From CAVSRC01 sp963782045 (GTDB lineage Bacteria > Pseudomonadota > Alphaproteobacteria > Rhizobiales > Kaistiaceae): a stretch of 64,000 nucleotides of DNA. Under the pieces are notes generated by a model that saw only the letters and a program-made list of their open reading frames with translations, ran no database searches and had not been told where the DNA came from. Both the position numbers and the translations under genes were made by a program. The stretch is taken from NCBI GenBank assembly GCA_963782045.1, contig CAWAIR010000037.1:682001-746000 (forward strand). The letters are read 5' to 3'. Below are positions 1 to 8,581 of the stretch, one piece after another. The stretch's first letter is position 1, and each line of letters opens with the position of its first letter.

Positions 1-1
1 C

Positions 2-256
2 GACGCCAACCTCGCCGGCATCGCCAAGCTCGTCGGCCTGCTGCGGCCGCTGGCGAAGACCGCCGCGCCCGACGTGATGGCCACCGTCGACGCTCGGCTC
101 GCCGCCACCCAGACGGCGCTCGCCGCGCTCGGAGAGGGCGACACCTGGCCGGCCTACGACACGGTTTCGGCGAGTCAACGCAAGGCGTTGGCCGACGACT
201 TCAAAGCGCTGGCCGAAGCCCTCGACGCGGTCAATGCCGCCATCGGCATCGCCTGA
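2..256 (+). CDS. C-terminal end of an imelysin/EfeO-family (M75) protein, partial
   Basis: The window opens inside this gene; only the last 84 residues are present, ending at a TGA. They form the amphipathic helices that close the M75 (imelysin-like) domain of EfeO-type periplasmic iron-uptake proteins (alternating Ala/Leu/Asp, ending in DAVNAAIGIA). The next gene is efeB, 26 bp downstream on the same strand, and a second M75 protein follows. This is an efe-type ferrous iron uptake operon whose permease efeU and the start of this gene should lie upstream. Whether this copy carries the N-terminal cupredoxin domain of full EfeO cannot be seen. The family call rests mostly on context and helix composition. 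Confidence 0.65.
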   Translation, partial: DANLAGIAKLVGLLRPLAKTAAPDVMATVDARLAATQTALAALGEGDTWPAYDTVSASQRKALADDFKALAEALDAVNAAIGIA

Positions 257-282
257 CGACATCGATAATCGGGAAGCCTGCC

Positions 283-1593
283 ATGTCGACCTTGTCCACC
301 AACCGCCGCCGTCTGCTGCTCGGCATGGGCGCCGCTGCCGGCGGCACGCTCGCCGGCGCGCTGGCGCCAGCCGCCGCTGAAGCTTCCGGCACGCCCGGCG
401 GCGTCCACGCCGCCGACGCGCCGCCGGCCGTCACCAATGCCGCCGAGCGCCAGCTCTTCCACGGCGCGCACCAGGCCGGCATCGTCACGCCGCGCCCGGC
501 GAGCGGCATGGTGGCGGCGTTCGACGTGGTGGTGCGGAGCCCGGCGGATCTCGAGGCGCTGCTGCGCCGGCTCACCGAGCGCATCGCCTTCCTCACCCAG
601 GGCGGCCAGCCGCCCGCGCTCGACCCGAAACTGCCGCCGGCCGATTCCGGCATCCTCGGGCCGGTGGTAGCGCCCGATGACCTGACCATCACCGTTTCGC
701 TCGGCGCTTCCCTGTTCGAGAACCGGCAATGGCTCAAGCCGCACATGCCGCGCCACCTGAAGCGCATGGAGCAGTTCCCCAACGACGCGCTCGAGGCAAG
801 TATCTGCCACGGGGACCTGTCGCTGCAGTTCTGCGCCAACACCCCCGACACGGTGATCCACGCGCTCCGCGATGTCGTGAAGAACCTGTCGGAGTTCGTG
901 GTGCTGCGCTGGCTGCAGGAGGGCAACGTGCCGGCGGTGACGGCGCTCAATCCCGACGGCACCCACCAGAGCGCGCGCAACTTCCTCGGCTTCCGCGACG
1001 GCACCGCCAACCCCAACTCCACCGACAAAGCCGAGATGGACCGCATCGTCTGGGTCGGCGCCGACACCGGCGAGCCCGGCTGGGCGGTCGGCGGCAGCTA
1101 TCAGGTGGTGCGCATCATCCGCAATTTCGTCGAACGCTGGGACCGCACGCCGCTCAACGAGCAGCAGCACATCATCGGACGCGACAAGGCAAGCGGCGCG
1201 CCGCTCGACGGCACCCGCGAGCACGACGTGCCGCACTACGCCAGCGACCCTGCCGGCAAGGCGACGCCGCTCACGGCGCACATCCGACGAGCCAATCCAC
1301 GCGAAGCCGCAACGCAGGAGAACCTCATCCTGCGGCGGCCGTTCAACTACTCCAACGGCGTCGCCAGGTCCGGCCAGATCGACCAGGGCCTTCTGTTCAT
1401 CGTCTATCAGGCCGACGTCGAGAAGGGCTTCACCACCGTCCAGAAGCGGCTGAATGGCGAGCCGCTCGAGGAATACATCAAGCCCGTCGGCGGCGGCTAT
1501 TTCTTCGTCCTTCCCGGCGTCCGTCAAGCCGGCGGCTATCTCGGCCAGGAGCTGGTCGCGGCGCTGGCCGCGGCCGACACATCTCATCCCTAA
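283..1593 (+). CDS. efeB: EfeB, Tat-exported DyP-type heme peroxidase / deferrochelatase
   Basis: A 436-residue dye-decolorizing-type peroxidase of the EfeB branch. In the Efe system EfeB is exported folded, binds heme and is thought to oxidise Fe(II) or release iron from heme in the periplasm. The N-terminus is a twin-arginine signal (NRRRLLLGMGAAAGG, residues 7-21) followed by an Ala-rich stretch. The DyP signature GFRDG lies near residue 237 (NFLGFRDGTANP). The heme-ligand region TAHIRRANPRE is near residue 330, followed by ILRRPFNYSNG. Length is normal for the family. The ATG at 283 is favoured because the signal peptide starts directly after it. It sits between two M75 proteins with a 21-bp gap to the next gene, so co-transcription is likely. 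Function is well supported. Confidence 0.93.
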   Translation: MSTLSTNRRRLLLGMGAAAGGTLAGALAPAAAEASGTPGGVHAADAPPAVTNAAERQLFHGAHQAGIVTPRPASGMVAAFDVVVRSPADLEALLRRLTERIAFLTQGGQPPALDPKLPPADSGILGPVVAPDDLTITVSLGASLFENRQWLKPHMPRHLKRMEQFPNDALEASICHGDLSLQFCANTPDTVIHALRDVVKNLSEFVVLRWLQEGNVPAVTALNPDGTHQSARNFLGFRDGTANPNSTDKAEMDRIVWVGADTGEPGWAVGGSYQVVRIIRNFVERWDRTPLNEQQHIIGRDKASGAPLDGTREHDVPHYASDPAGKATPLTAHIRRANPREAATQENLILRRPFNYSNGVARSGQIDQGLLFIVYQADVEKGFTTVQKRLNGEPLEEYIKPVGGGYFFVLPGVRQAGGYLGQELVAALAAADTSHP

Positions 1594-1614
1594 GGCGACA
1601 AGGAGACCTTGCCC

Positions 1615-2436
1615 ATGAAGATTGCACCCCTGCTCGCGGCAGCAGCGCTGGCGGCGCTGAGCGCACCGGCCATCGCTTCCGCGTCCACCGATGCAATCCT
1701 CGATCTCGTCGAGCCGATCGCCAACTACAAGCTCTACGTTGCCGAACACACGGCCAAACTCGTGCAGGACGCCGGCACGCTCGTGGACGCGATCCGTGCC
1801 GGCGATATCGACAAGGCAAAGGCCCTCTACGCACCAACCCGCATGAGCTACGAGGCGGTCGAGCCGATCGCGGAACTGTTCAGCGACCTCGACGTGTCGA
1901 TCGACGCGCGCGCCGACGATTACGAGAAGGGCGAGAAGGACCCGACCTTCACCGGCTTCCACCGCATCGAATACGGCCTGTGGGAGCAGAACAGCACCGA
2001 CGGGCTCGCCGGCACCGCCGACAAGCTGCTCGCCGACGTCAAGGACCTCAACCAGCGCATCGCCGACCTCACCTTCCCGCCCGAGACGGTGGTCGGTGGC
2101 GCCGCGGCGCTGATGGAGGAGGTGGCGGCGACCAAGATCTCCGGCGAGGAGGACCGCTACAGCCACACGGACCTCTGGGACTTCAAGGCGAACTTCGACG
2201 GGGCGCGCAAGATCTTCGAGCTGGTCAAGCCGCTCATCGCCAAGGACGGCGACTTCGTCAGCAAGGTCTCGGACAACTTCCAGACAGTCGAGGAGACGCT
2301 CGCCAAGTACAGGACCGGAGACGGCTATGAGAGCTACGACAGGCTGACCGACGCCGACCGCACGGTGCTCGCCGCTTCGGTCAACACGCTTGCCGAGGAC
2401 CTATCGACCTTGCGCGGCAAGCTCGGGCTGGAGTGA
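1615..2436 (+). CDS. efeO: EfeO/EfeM-type periplasmic M75 (imelysin-like) iron-uptake protein
   Basis: A 273-residue exported protein: a Sec-type signal (MKIAPLLAAAALAALSAPAIASA) followed by one M75 domain. The family's HxxE metal-binding motif is present as HRIE in GFHRIEYGLW (about residue 120), and the C-terminus (LTDADRTVLAASVNTLAEDL) is typical of EfeO. The N-terminal cupredoxin domain of E. coli EfeO is missing, so it corresponds to the short EfeM form. It would deliver iron to the EfeU permease together with EfeB. The start is taken as ATG 1615, with AAGGAG eight bases upstream; a TTG two codons earlier is less likely. It is the last gene of the operon. Confidence 0.85.
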   Translation: MKIAPLLAAAALAALSAPAIASASTDAILDLVEPIANYKLYVAEHTAKLVQDAGTLVDAIRAGDIDKAKALYAPTRMSYEAVEPIAELFSDLDVSIDARADDYEKGEKDPTFTGFHRIEYGLWEQNSTDGLAGTADKLLADVKDLNQRIADLTFPPETVVGGAAALMEEVAATKISGEEDRYSHTDLWDFKANFDGARKIFELVKPLIAKDGDFVSKVSDNFQTVEETLAKYRTGDGYESYDRLTDADRTVLAASVNTLAEDLSTLRGKLGLE

Positions 2437-2489
2437 GCGCGGCGCCTCTGCCCCGCGGCGCGGCATCAGATCAAGGGTCCTCTCCCCCC

Positions 2490-2554
2490 GCAACTCCGAT
2501 TCATCGGAGTTGCTCCGCATACAACGCCCGACATCGGGTAGACCCGATGTCGGG
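2490..2554. repeat. Two tandem perfect palindromes in a repeat-like intergenic segment
   Basis: The 303-bp gap between the efe operon and the next gene holds two close perfect inverted repeats. The first is GCAACTCCGAT (2490-2500), a 2-base spacer, then its exact complement (2503-2513). The second is CCCGACATCGGGT (2527-2539), spacer AG, then its exact complement (2542-2554). Around them are C- and G-runs (2483-2489, 2603-2610, 2626-2631) of the kind seen in dispersed rhizobial intergenic palindromes. No long U-tract follows, so simple intrinsic termination is not clear. I see no gene in the gap. Confidence 0.7.
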
Positions 2555-2739
2555 TCGGGGGAGAGACAGAGAGGGGGGTATCACCGAAGCAGTGCCTTAA
2601 CCCCCCCCCTCTTAGCTCCGCCGCAAGGGGGGATGACTCGCGGCAAGGCGCTGCCCTCGGCGTCCCATTCCGGCACGTTTTGACCGGCACGGGACTTGAA
2701 GCACACCGAAAGCGATTCCGGATTCGGGAGCTTACGGGC

Positions 2740-4101
2740 ATGAATCGACGCAAATTCCTGGTTGGCGCCGCGGGCGTCCTCGCCGCCGCGCCCGCCGCCG
2801 CGGCCACCGACCCCAGCGGGCCGATCCTGCGCGGGACGCTGAACGGCGCCGAACTCGGCCTCAACGCGCAGAAGGCCGAGGACCAGAGCATCGTCCTGCA
2901 ACGGCTGCTGGACACCGCCGCGAAGGACGACCGCCAGATCTTCCTGCCCGCCGGCACCTACATGATCTCCAACCTCCGTCTGCCGCCGCGCGTCCGCCTG
3001 GCGGGCGTCACCGGCGCCACCAAGCTGGTCTTTGCCGGCGGCGACAGCATGATCACCGGCGAACGCTGCGAGCTGGTTTCGCTCACCGGCCTGACCATTG
3101 ACGGCGCCGGCCAGCCGATGGCCGACTACGTGGCGGGGCTGGTGCATCTCGCCCAATGCAATGGCGTCGCCATCGAGGACTGCGTCATCACCAACAGCGC
3201 CGGCAACGGCCTGGCGCTCGACCGCTCGGCCGGGCGCATCCTGCGCACGACGGTGACCAGCGCCGCCGGCGCCGGCATCCGCACGATCGAATCGACCGGG
3301 CTCGCCATCACCGACAACGTCGTCAAGGATTGCGGCAATGGCGGCATCCTGGTGTGGCGATGGACGGCGGGCGAGGATGGCACCATCGTTTCCGGCAACC
3401 GCGTCGAGCGGATCGCGGCACGAGCCGGTGGCACCGGCGAGAACGGCAACGGCATCAACGTCTTCCGCGCCCATGGCGTGATCGTCGCCAACAATCGGAT
3501 CGTCGACTGTGCGTTCACGTCTGTACGGGCGAATTCCGCCGACAATGTACAGATCACCGGCAATAGCTGCCTGCGCTCGGGCGAGGTGGCGATCTATTCG
3601 GAATTCGGCTTTTCCGGCGCGCTCATCGCCAACAACGTGGTCGCCGGCGCGGCGAGCGGCATCAGCGTCACCAACTTCGACAGCGGCGGCCATATCGGCG
3701 TGGTCTCGGGCAACATCCTGCGCGACATCACCGGCAAGGGCCCCTACCCGCCCGGCACCAAGAGCCCGACCTTCGGCGTCGGCATCGGGGTAGAGGCGGA
3801 CGTGGCGGTCAACGGCAACGTCATCGACGGCGCCGCGCTCTACGGCATGCAGCTCGGCTGGGGACCCTATCTGCGCGACGTGGCGGCGACCGGCAACGTC
3901 ATCCGCCAGGCGCCGCTCGGCATCGCGGTCTCCGTGGTGGAAGGCGCCGGATCGGCGGTGGTCAGCGACAACCTGATCTCGGGCGCCGACAAGGGCGCCG
4001 TGGTCGGCATGCGCTGGGACAAGACGGCGACCGGCGACCTCGCCCAGAACGGCGCCGAGCAGTTCCCCAACCTGCTGATCGAGCGGAACCGGATCAGCTA
4101 G
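2740..4101 (+). CDS. Tat-secreted right-handed beta-helix repeat protein (TIGR03808-like)
   Basis: A 453-residue protein starting with a twin-arginine signal, MNRRKFLVGAAGVLAAAPAAAA. The rest is a long series of beta-helix coils rich in N-x-I/V, G-I and D-N-V patterns (for example NGLALDRSAGRILRTTVTSA, NRIVDCAFTSV and NNVVAGAASGISV), as in pectate-lyase-like parallel beta-helices. This matches the uncharacterised family of Tat-translocated repeat proteins found in Rhizobiales. No catalytic motif could be assigned; a polysaccharide-binding or lyase-like role is only suggested by the fold. ATG 2740 is chosen because it places the RR motif at residues 3-4 and has GGGAG nine bases upstream; an upstream GTG at 2680 would bury the signal. 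The 3' end overlaps the convergent asparaginase gene by 8 bp. Confidence 0.82.
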   Translation: MNRRKFLVGAAGVLAAAPAAAATDPSGPILRGTLNGAELGLNAQKAEDQSIVLQRLLDTAAKDDRQIFLPAGTYMISNLRLPPRVRLAGVTGATKLVFAGGDSMITGERCELVSLTGLTIDGAGQPMADYVAGLVHLAQCNGVAIEDCVITNSAGNGLALDRSAGRILRTTVTSAAGAGIRTIESTGLAITDNVVKDCGNGGILVWRWTAGEDGTIVSGNRVERIAARAGGTGENGNGINVFRAHGVIVANNRIVDCAFTSVRANSADNVQITGNSCLRSGEVAIYSEFGFSGALIANNVVAGAASGISVTNFDSGGHIGVVSGNILRDITGKGPYPPGTKSPTFGVGIGVEADVAVNGNVIDGAALYGMQLGWGPYLRDVAATGNVIRQAPLGIAVSVVEGAGSAVVSDNLISGADKGAVVGMRWDKTATGDLAQNGAEQFPNLLIERNRIS

Positions 4102-5131
4102 TTAGCGGCGTCCCTTCGCGAAGCGATTCAACCAGTCCGGCAACCGGCCGGACGGCGCCCACGGTGGCGCCGCGACGGCTCCTGACCGGCGGCGACAGCC
4201 GTTCGGCGAGCCGCGTCCGTTCAGCGTCGCTCAGCGGAACCAGCGCATCGATCACCGCCGCCATCATCGTCTCCGAGGCGCGCGTGCCGCCGTCATCGCA
4301 TTTGAGCGCGACGCCGAGGCCAAGCTCCGGCAGGGCGGCGCAGAAGACGCCTTCGGCGCCGGTCTTGACGAAGACGCGGCCGGGCAACGCGGCCATGACG
4401 TCGGTGCAGAAGCGGCCGGTGCCGGCGACCATGAAGGGCTCGGCCATGCAGGCCGTCGCCAGACGGCGGGCGGCGGCGGCGCGCTCCGCCGACAGCCCCT
4501 CGCCGGTGATGAAGCGGGCGAAGGCAAGCGCCAGCTTCTCGATCGGAATGGCGTAGGTCGGGATCGAGCAGCCATCGACGCCACGCATCTCCGGCCCGAG
4601 CTTGGTGCCGGTCATCGCTTCCAGCGTCTCACGGATCTCGCGCTGAACGGGATGGTCGGGCAGCACATAGCCCTTTACGTCGACGCCGCGCTGGCAGGCG
4701 AGGCAGATGAAGCCGGAATGCTTGCCCGAGCAGTTGTTGTGGATCGCCCTCGGCTCACGGCCGGCGCGGATAAGCGCCTCGGCGGCGGCCGAGGACGAGG
4801 GAATTTGCGCACCGCATTCGAGATCGGCCTCGCCCCTCCCCGCCTTGGCGAGCATCGCCAGAGCCGTCTCGACATGGCGCGGCTCGCCGTTGTGCGAGGC
4901 TGAGGCGAGCGCCAGCTCGGGATTACCGAAGCCGTAGCGGTCGGCAGCGCCGCTCTCGACCAGCGGCAGGGCCTGCAAGGCCTTGATCGCCGAGCGCGGG
5001 AACACCCTTCGCCCGATGTCGCCGATCGCCGCCCGCGACTTGCCGGAGGCATCGACGACGGCGATGGCGCCGTGGTGGAAACTTTCGACGACGGGGCCAC
5101 GGGTGACCTCGATCAGGACCGGATTGCTCAT
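4094..5131 (-). CDS. L-asparaginase II family protein (rhizobial type)
   Basis: A 345-residue protein of the asparaginase II family (the thermolabile Rhizobium etli AnsA type), which hydrolyses L-asparagine to aspartate and ammonia and is unrelated to E. coli AnsA/AnsB. Conserved stretches are VVESFHHGAIAVVDASG at the N-terminus, FPRSAIKALQALPLVESGAAD, SHNGEPRHV, HNNCSGKHSGF (two-residue Cys/Ser/Lys centre) and GVDGCSIPTYAIP. Start ATG 5131 gives MSNPVLIEVTRGPVVESF, the usual family N-terminus. It is last in an apparent operon behind an aminotransferase and a methyltransferase-like membrane protein, with a 10-bp gap, which fits amino-acid nitrogen metabolism. The reading frame continues well upstream of this start, but that part lies over the previous gene. 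Confidence 0.88.
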   Translation of the reverse strand: MSNPVLIEVTRGPVVESFHHGAIAVVDASGKSRAAIGDIGRRVFPRSAIKALQALPLVESGAADRYGFGNPELALASASHNGEPRHVETALAMLAKAGRGEADLECGAQIPSSSAAAEALIRAGREPRAIHNNCSGKHSGFICLACQRGVDVKGYVLPDHPVQREIRETLEAMTGTKLGPEMRGVDGCSIPTYAIPIEKLALAFARFITGEGLSAERAAAARRLATACMAEPFMVAGTGRFCTDVMAALPGRVFVKTGAEGVFCAALPELGLGVALKCDDGGTRASETMMAAVIDALVPLSDAERTRLAERLSPPVRSRRGATVGAVRPVAGLVESLREGTPLTS

Positions 5132-5141
5132 GCGCCGGCTT

Positions 5142-5846
5142 TTACCAGACGCCGGGCAGCAGGCGGTAGCGCGTCGTTTGCGCATAGTCCGCATAGCCGG
5201 CCAGCTCCTGCCGCAGCGTGCGGTCCTCCAGCGCCGTCCGCCAGACGAAGGCGATGACAATGAGCACCATCGGTACCAGCGCCCAGGCCGAGCCGAGGAC
5301 CAACGCCACGGCGGGCAGGCCGACGATGGTGCCGACATAGATCGGATGGCGGACGATGCGGTAAGGGCCGCCGGTGACCACTGTGTGCTGGCGGTCGCTC
5401 TGGATGCGCACCGTGCCCTCGGCATGGCGGTTGACCACCAGCGCCCAGGTGGTGAAGGCGGAGCCCAAGAGGAAGAGCAGCACGCCCGGCCAGACCGTCC
5501 ATGCCGGCAGCGGCGCCCAGGCGAAGCGCACCGCATCGATGCCGGCAAGCAGCGGATAGATCACCATCAGGGGCAGGAAGAAGGCATAGAACACCCGGTC
5601 GAAGCCCTTGGTGTCCTTGCGGAAGCCGCGTGCGCGCGCCTTCAGCAGGCCCGGATTGGCGCGGTCGACGACCTGCGTGCCGGCCAGGGCGACGGCGACG
5701 AAGAGGACGGCGTAGAGCCAGCCGCGCGGCCAGTCGAGCAGGCCGGCGCCGACGAAGGCGATGGCCGGGAAGACGGCCGAGCCGGCCAGCGTGCGGATCA
5801 GTTTCAGTGCGTCGAGCGGAGTCTCGGCGCGGGGGAGATCGGTCAT
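5142..5846 (-). CDS. Isoprenylcysteine carboxyl methyltransferase (ICMT)-family membrane protein
   Basis: A 234-residue integral membrane protein with about five hydrophobic helices and the ICMT/phospholipid methyltransferase signature GPYRIVRHPIYVGT (about residues 162-175), followed by a helix and the charged C-terminal ALEDRTLRQELAGYADYAQTTRYRLLPGVW. The second motif (E near LEDRTL) and R-Y-R-x-L-P are the cofactor-binding end of the family. Substrates of bacterial members are generally unknown; lipid or small thiol methylation is possible. Its ATG overlaps the stop of the upstream aminotransferase (ATGA), so the two are translationally coupled. Confidence 0.82.
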   Translation of the reverse strand: MTDLPRAETPLDALKLIRTLAGSAVFPAIAFVGAGLLDWPRGWLYAVLFVAVALAGTQVVDRANPGLLKARARGFRKDTKGFDRVFYAFFLPLMVIYPLLAGIDAVRFAWAPLPAWTVWPGVLLFLLGSAFTTWALVVNRHAEGTVRIQSDRQHTVVTGGPYRIVRHPIYVGTIVGLPAVALVLGSAWALVPMVLIVIAFVWRTALEDRTLRQELAGYADYAQTTRYRLLPGVW

Positions 5847-7018
5847 GCGGGCGTTCTACGCGCCCCCAGCCAGGCGGCAAGGCGCGCTAGTGCCGCATCG
5901 AGCACGTCGTCGCGCTTGGAGAAGCAGAAGCGGACGAAATGGCGCGGGCCCCCGGCGTCGTAGAAGGCGGACATCGGTACGGCGGCGACTCCGGCCTCCA
6001 CCGTCATGCGCTTGCAGAGGTCGACGTCGTCCTCGTTGAGGCGGAGCGGCGCGGCGTCGGCGGTGATGAAATAGGTGCCGGCGCAGGGTGCCGGCGCGAA
6101 GCCGAGGGCGGCGATGCCCTTGGCGAAGCCGTCGCGCTTCTTCTCCAGTTCGCCCGACAGGCCGGCGTAATAGTCGTCGCCCTTGGCGAGGCCGAAGGCG
6201 ACCGCCTTCTGCAGGTTGGGCGGCGTGGTGAAGGTCGTGAACTGGTGCGCCTTGGTGATCGGCTCGAGCAGGTGCGGCGACGCGGTGAGGTAACCAACCT
6301 TCCAGCCGGTGAGCGAGAAGGTCTTGCCGGCCGAGCCGATGCGCACCGTGCGCTCGCCCATGCCGGGAAGCGTCATCAGCGGGATGTGCTCGCGGCCGTC
6401 GAAGAGGATGTGCTCGTAGACCTCGTCGCAGATGGCGACGACGTCGTGACGGATGCAGAGATCGGCGACGAGGGAGAGCTCCTCGCGCGAAAAGACCTTG
6501 CCCGCCGGGTTCATCGGATTGTTGACGAGGATGGCCTTGGTCCTCGGTCCGAAGGCGGCGGCGAGCGCGTCTGCGTCGAGCGTCCACTGGGGCGGGGTCA
6601 GGCGCACCAGGCGCGGGATGCCGCCGGCCCGGCGGACCAGCGGCAGGTAGCAGTCGTAGAGCGGCTCGATCAGCACTACCTCGTCGCCGGGCACGATGAG
6701 GCCGGCCATGCAGTCGGACAGCGCCTCGGTGGCGCCGGAGGTGACCAGCACCTGCGTCTGCCAATCGACATCGAGGCCGTAGAAGCGCCGGTTGGCCGCG
6801 GCCACCGCCTTGCGCAGCTCGACCAGGCCCATCATCGGCGGATACTGGTTGAGGCCGGAGACGAGTTCCTCGGCCGCGACTTGCTTGACGTCGGCGGGGC
6901 CGTCGACGTCCGGGAAACCCTGGCCGAGATTGATCGCCTTATGTTCGATGGCGAGCCGCGACATGACCTCGAAGATGGTCATGGGCAGGCCGGTATAGAC
7001 CGGATTGGTAGGCTTCAC
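5843..7018 (-). CDS. PLP-dependent class I/II aminotransferase (methionine/kynurenine aminotransferase-like)
   Basis: A 391-residue fold-type I aminotransferase. Visible landmarks are INLGQGFPDVDGP near the N-terminus, VTSGATEALSDC (PLP phosphate binding), NNPMNPAGKVFS, CDEVYEHILFDG (Asp that binds the pyridine nitrogen, Tyr to the ring oxygen), SAGKTFSLTGWKVGY (Schiff-base Lys) and VRFCFSK (substrate carboxylate Arg). The pattern is closest to the YbdL/kynurenine aminotransferase subgroup, often annotated only as aminotransferase; the substrate is not decided. The start is GTG 7018 with GGGGGGA eight bases upstream; the next ATG would cut off 12 residues of the conserved N-terminus. It is first in a three-gene operon with the ICMT-like protein and asparaginase. 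Confidence 0.88.
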   Translation of the reverse strand: MKPTNPVYTGLPMTIFEVMSRLAIEHKAINLGQGFPDVDGPADVKQVAAEELVSGLNQYPPMMGLVELRKAVAAANRRFYGLDVDWQTQVLVTSGATEALSDCMAGLIVPGDEVVLIEPLYDCYLPLVRRAGGIPRLVRLTPPQWTLDADALAAAFGPRTKAILVNNPMNPAGKVFSREELSLVADLCIRHDVVAICDEVYEHILFDGREHIPLMTLPGMGERTVRIGSAGKTFSLTGWKVGYLTASPHLLEPITKAHQFTTFTTPPNLQKAVAFGLAKGDDYYAGLSGELEKKRDGFAKGIAALGFAPAPCAGTYFITADAAPLRLNEDDVDLCKRMTVEAGVAAVPMSAFYDAGGPRHFVRFCFSKRDDVLDAALARLAAWLGARRTPA

Positions 7019-7108
7019 GGATGTTCCCCCCGGGAGCCGGGAAACTTAGGCGGGCGTCCCGGCAGGCGCAATCCTCACGGAGTTGTGATCGGTTGGACCC
7101 GGGCCAGC

Positions 7109-7135
7109 GAAACTTCTCCCCGCAACGGCTCGTAG
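7109..7135 (+). promoter_or_regulatory. Candidate ECF-type promoter of the fasciclin gene
   Basis: GAAAC (7109-7113) and CGTAG (7131-7135) are 17 bases apart and lie 58 bp upstream of the fasciclin start. ECF sigma factors often use a GAAC-type -35 and a CGT-type -10. The neighbouring sigK-like gene makes such a promoter plausible, but there is no second copy in the window to confirm the motif. Confidence 0.25.
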
Positions 7136-7193
7136 CTGCCCATGTCCCCGGCATTCGGGAGACCTCGAGACAAGCCACGAGGAGATTGCCCCC

Positions 7194-7775
7194 ATGACGT
7201 CCAAGACTTCCATCATTCGCGCCGTTGCCTTCGCCGCCATCCTGGGCGCGGCCGGTGCCTACGCCGTGCCCGCGCTTTCGGCCATGCAGACCGTCGAAGT
7301 CGGCGGCGCGGCGATGTATCCGTCGAAGAACATCATCGAGAACGCGGTCAATTCGAAGGACCACACGACGCTCGTGGCGGCGGTGAAGGCTGCCGGCCTG
7401 GTCAAGACACTGGAGGGGCCCGGCCCATTCACCGTCTTCGCGCCGACCAACGAAGCCTTCGCCAAGCTGCCGGCGGGTACGGTCGACACGCTGCTCAAGC
7501 CGGAGAACAAGGACAAGCTGACCAAGATCCTCACCTACCACGTGCTGCCCGGCGACCATTCGGCCAAGTCGATCATGGCCGACATCAAGAAGGACGGCGG
7601 CAAGGTTTCCTACAAGACCGTCGAGGGCGCGACCCTGACCTTCGCCATGAAGGATGGCAAGCTGTGGGTGATGGATAACTCCGGCGACACCGCGGAAGTG
7701 ACCATCGCCGACGTCAACCAGTCGAACGGCGTCATCCACGTGATCGACACGGTGCTGCTGCCGAAGATGAGCTAG
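7194..7775 (+). CDS. Exported fasciclin (FAS1) domain protein
   Basis: A 193-residue secreted protein with a signal peptide (about residues 1-30, ending ALSAM) and one FAS1 domain. The H1 box is present as GPFTVFAPTNEAFAKLP, the central YH motif as LTYHVLPG, and the H2 box as NGVIHVIDTVLLP. FAS1 proteins act in cell-surface adhesion or stress response; bacterial substrates are mostly unknown. GAGGAG lies nine bases before ATG 7194. The gene faces a SigK/RskA-type sigma/anti-sigma pair. In Mycobacterium tuberculosis the FAS1 proteins MPT70 and MPT83 are the main SigK targets, so control by the adjacent sigma factor is a reasonable inference. A strong terminator follows. Confidence 0.92.
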   Translation: MTSKTSIIRAVAFAAILGAAGAYAVPALSAMQTVEVGGAAMYPSKNIIENAVNSKDHTTLVAAVKAAGLVKTLEGPGPFTVFAPTNEAFAKLPAGTVDTLLKPENKDKLTKILTYHVLPGDHSAKSIMADIKKDGGKVSYKTVEGATLTFAMKDGKLWVMDNSGDTAEVTIADVNQSNGVIHVIDTVLLPKMS

Positions 7776-7824
7776 CAGCCCGGCGGGCGGCGTCCCAATC
7801 GCCCCGGCCACCGTCCGCACCTCA

Positions 7825-7854
7825 GCGGCCCGCCCCAAGGCGGGCCGCTTTTTT
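7825..7854 (+). terminator. Intrinsic terminator after the fasciclin gene
   Basis: A perfect 10-bp stem, GCGGCCCGCC (7825-7834) with GGCGGGCCGC (7839-7848) and loop CCAA, followed by six T (7849-7854). It also lies just beyond the end of the convergent anti-sigma gene. Confidence 0.92.
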
Positions 7855-7870
7855 CGTCTTCAGGCGGGAG

Positions 7871-8581
7871 TTACCGAGCCGGGAGCAGCGTGCCCTTGAA
7901 GACCAGCGGTCCCTGCGGCGCGCCGGTCGGTGAGCCGCCCTTTTGCTCCAACGTGATGGCCAGCGTCACGTCCGGAGCCGGCGCCGTGTCGATGACGCGG
8001 CGGAAGCTTGCCTTCTCGATCACACCCAGCGAATGGGGTTTCTGGTCGGGGAGTATCGACCACAGCTCATAGCTCTTGTCCGGCGGCGCCGGCGACGCGA
8101 CGCGGACGAGCTGGATCGTGCGGCTGCCGACGTCGATGTTGGCGACGAAGGCCGGCGTCGTGCCGTCAGGTGCGGTCAACACGGCGACGAAGGCCGATTG
8201 CGGTGCCGGCGACAGCCGATCGGCGGCGACGACGGCGACCAGCACCGCGGCCGCAGCCGTCGCTCCGGCCGCCGCCAGCTGCCAGCGGCGAACGGAGCGC
8301 CTGAGCGCCACGACGTTCGCCCCGCCGGTGGAAGCCAGCGCCGCGATGCCGGCGTCGATGCGCGGCCACAGATGCGGCGGCGGCGCGACCGGGGCCGCGG
8401 TGTCGTCGAGGGGCTGGAGCCGCCTTTGCCAGGCGGCGACCTCGGCGGCGAATTCCGGATCGGCGGCGATGCGCGCTTCGGCAGCGCGCCGCTCCTCCGG
8501 GTCGAGCGCGCCCAGTACATACTCGCCGGCGAGCGCGGCGCGCTCGTCTCCATCCCTTCCGCTGGCGTCAGTCGGGGTCAC
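7871..8581 (-). CDS. RskA-type membrane anti-sigma factor
   Basis: A 236-residue anti-sigma-K (RskA)-family protein. The N-terminal cytoplasmic sigma-binding region is typical of this family (GEYVLGALDPEERRAAEARI, then an Ala/Trp-rich helix AAEVAAWQRRLQPL). One membrane helix follows (about residues 100-122, LAAAGATAAAAVLVAVVAAD), and the periplasmic domain ends in the family pattern with PPDKSYELWSILPD and SLGVIE. It would hold the sigma factor encoded just upstream inactive until proteolysis in response to an envelope or redox signal. Its start overlaps the end of the sigma gene by 14 bp, so the two are co-translated. Confidence 0.9.
   Translation of the reverse strand: MTPTDASGRDGDERAALAGEYVLGALDPEERRAAEARIAADPEFAAEVAAWQRRLQPLDDTAAPVAPPPHLWPRIDAGIAALASTGGANVVALRRSVRRWQLAAAGATAAAAVLVAVVAADRLSPAPQSAFVAVLTAPDGTTPAFVANIDVGSRTIQLVRVASPAPPDKSYELWSILPDQKPHSLGVIEKASFRRVIDTAPAPDVTLAITLEQKGGSPTGAPQGPLVFKGTLLPAR

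Noticed and set aside
175..2166. Long open frame on the minus strand opposite efeB/efeO
   Set aside because: Antisense shadow of two clear genes; composition is Arg/Gly/Val-rich and fits no family. Same for the long minus-strand frames at 10575-12851 and 34341-36668 and plus-strand frames at 14952-17117 and 18228-21278.
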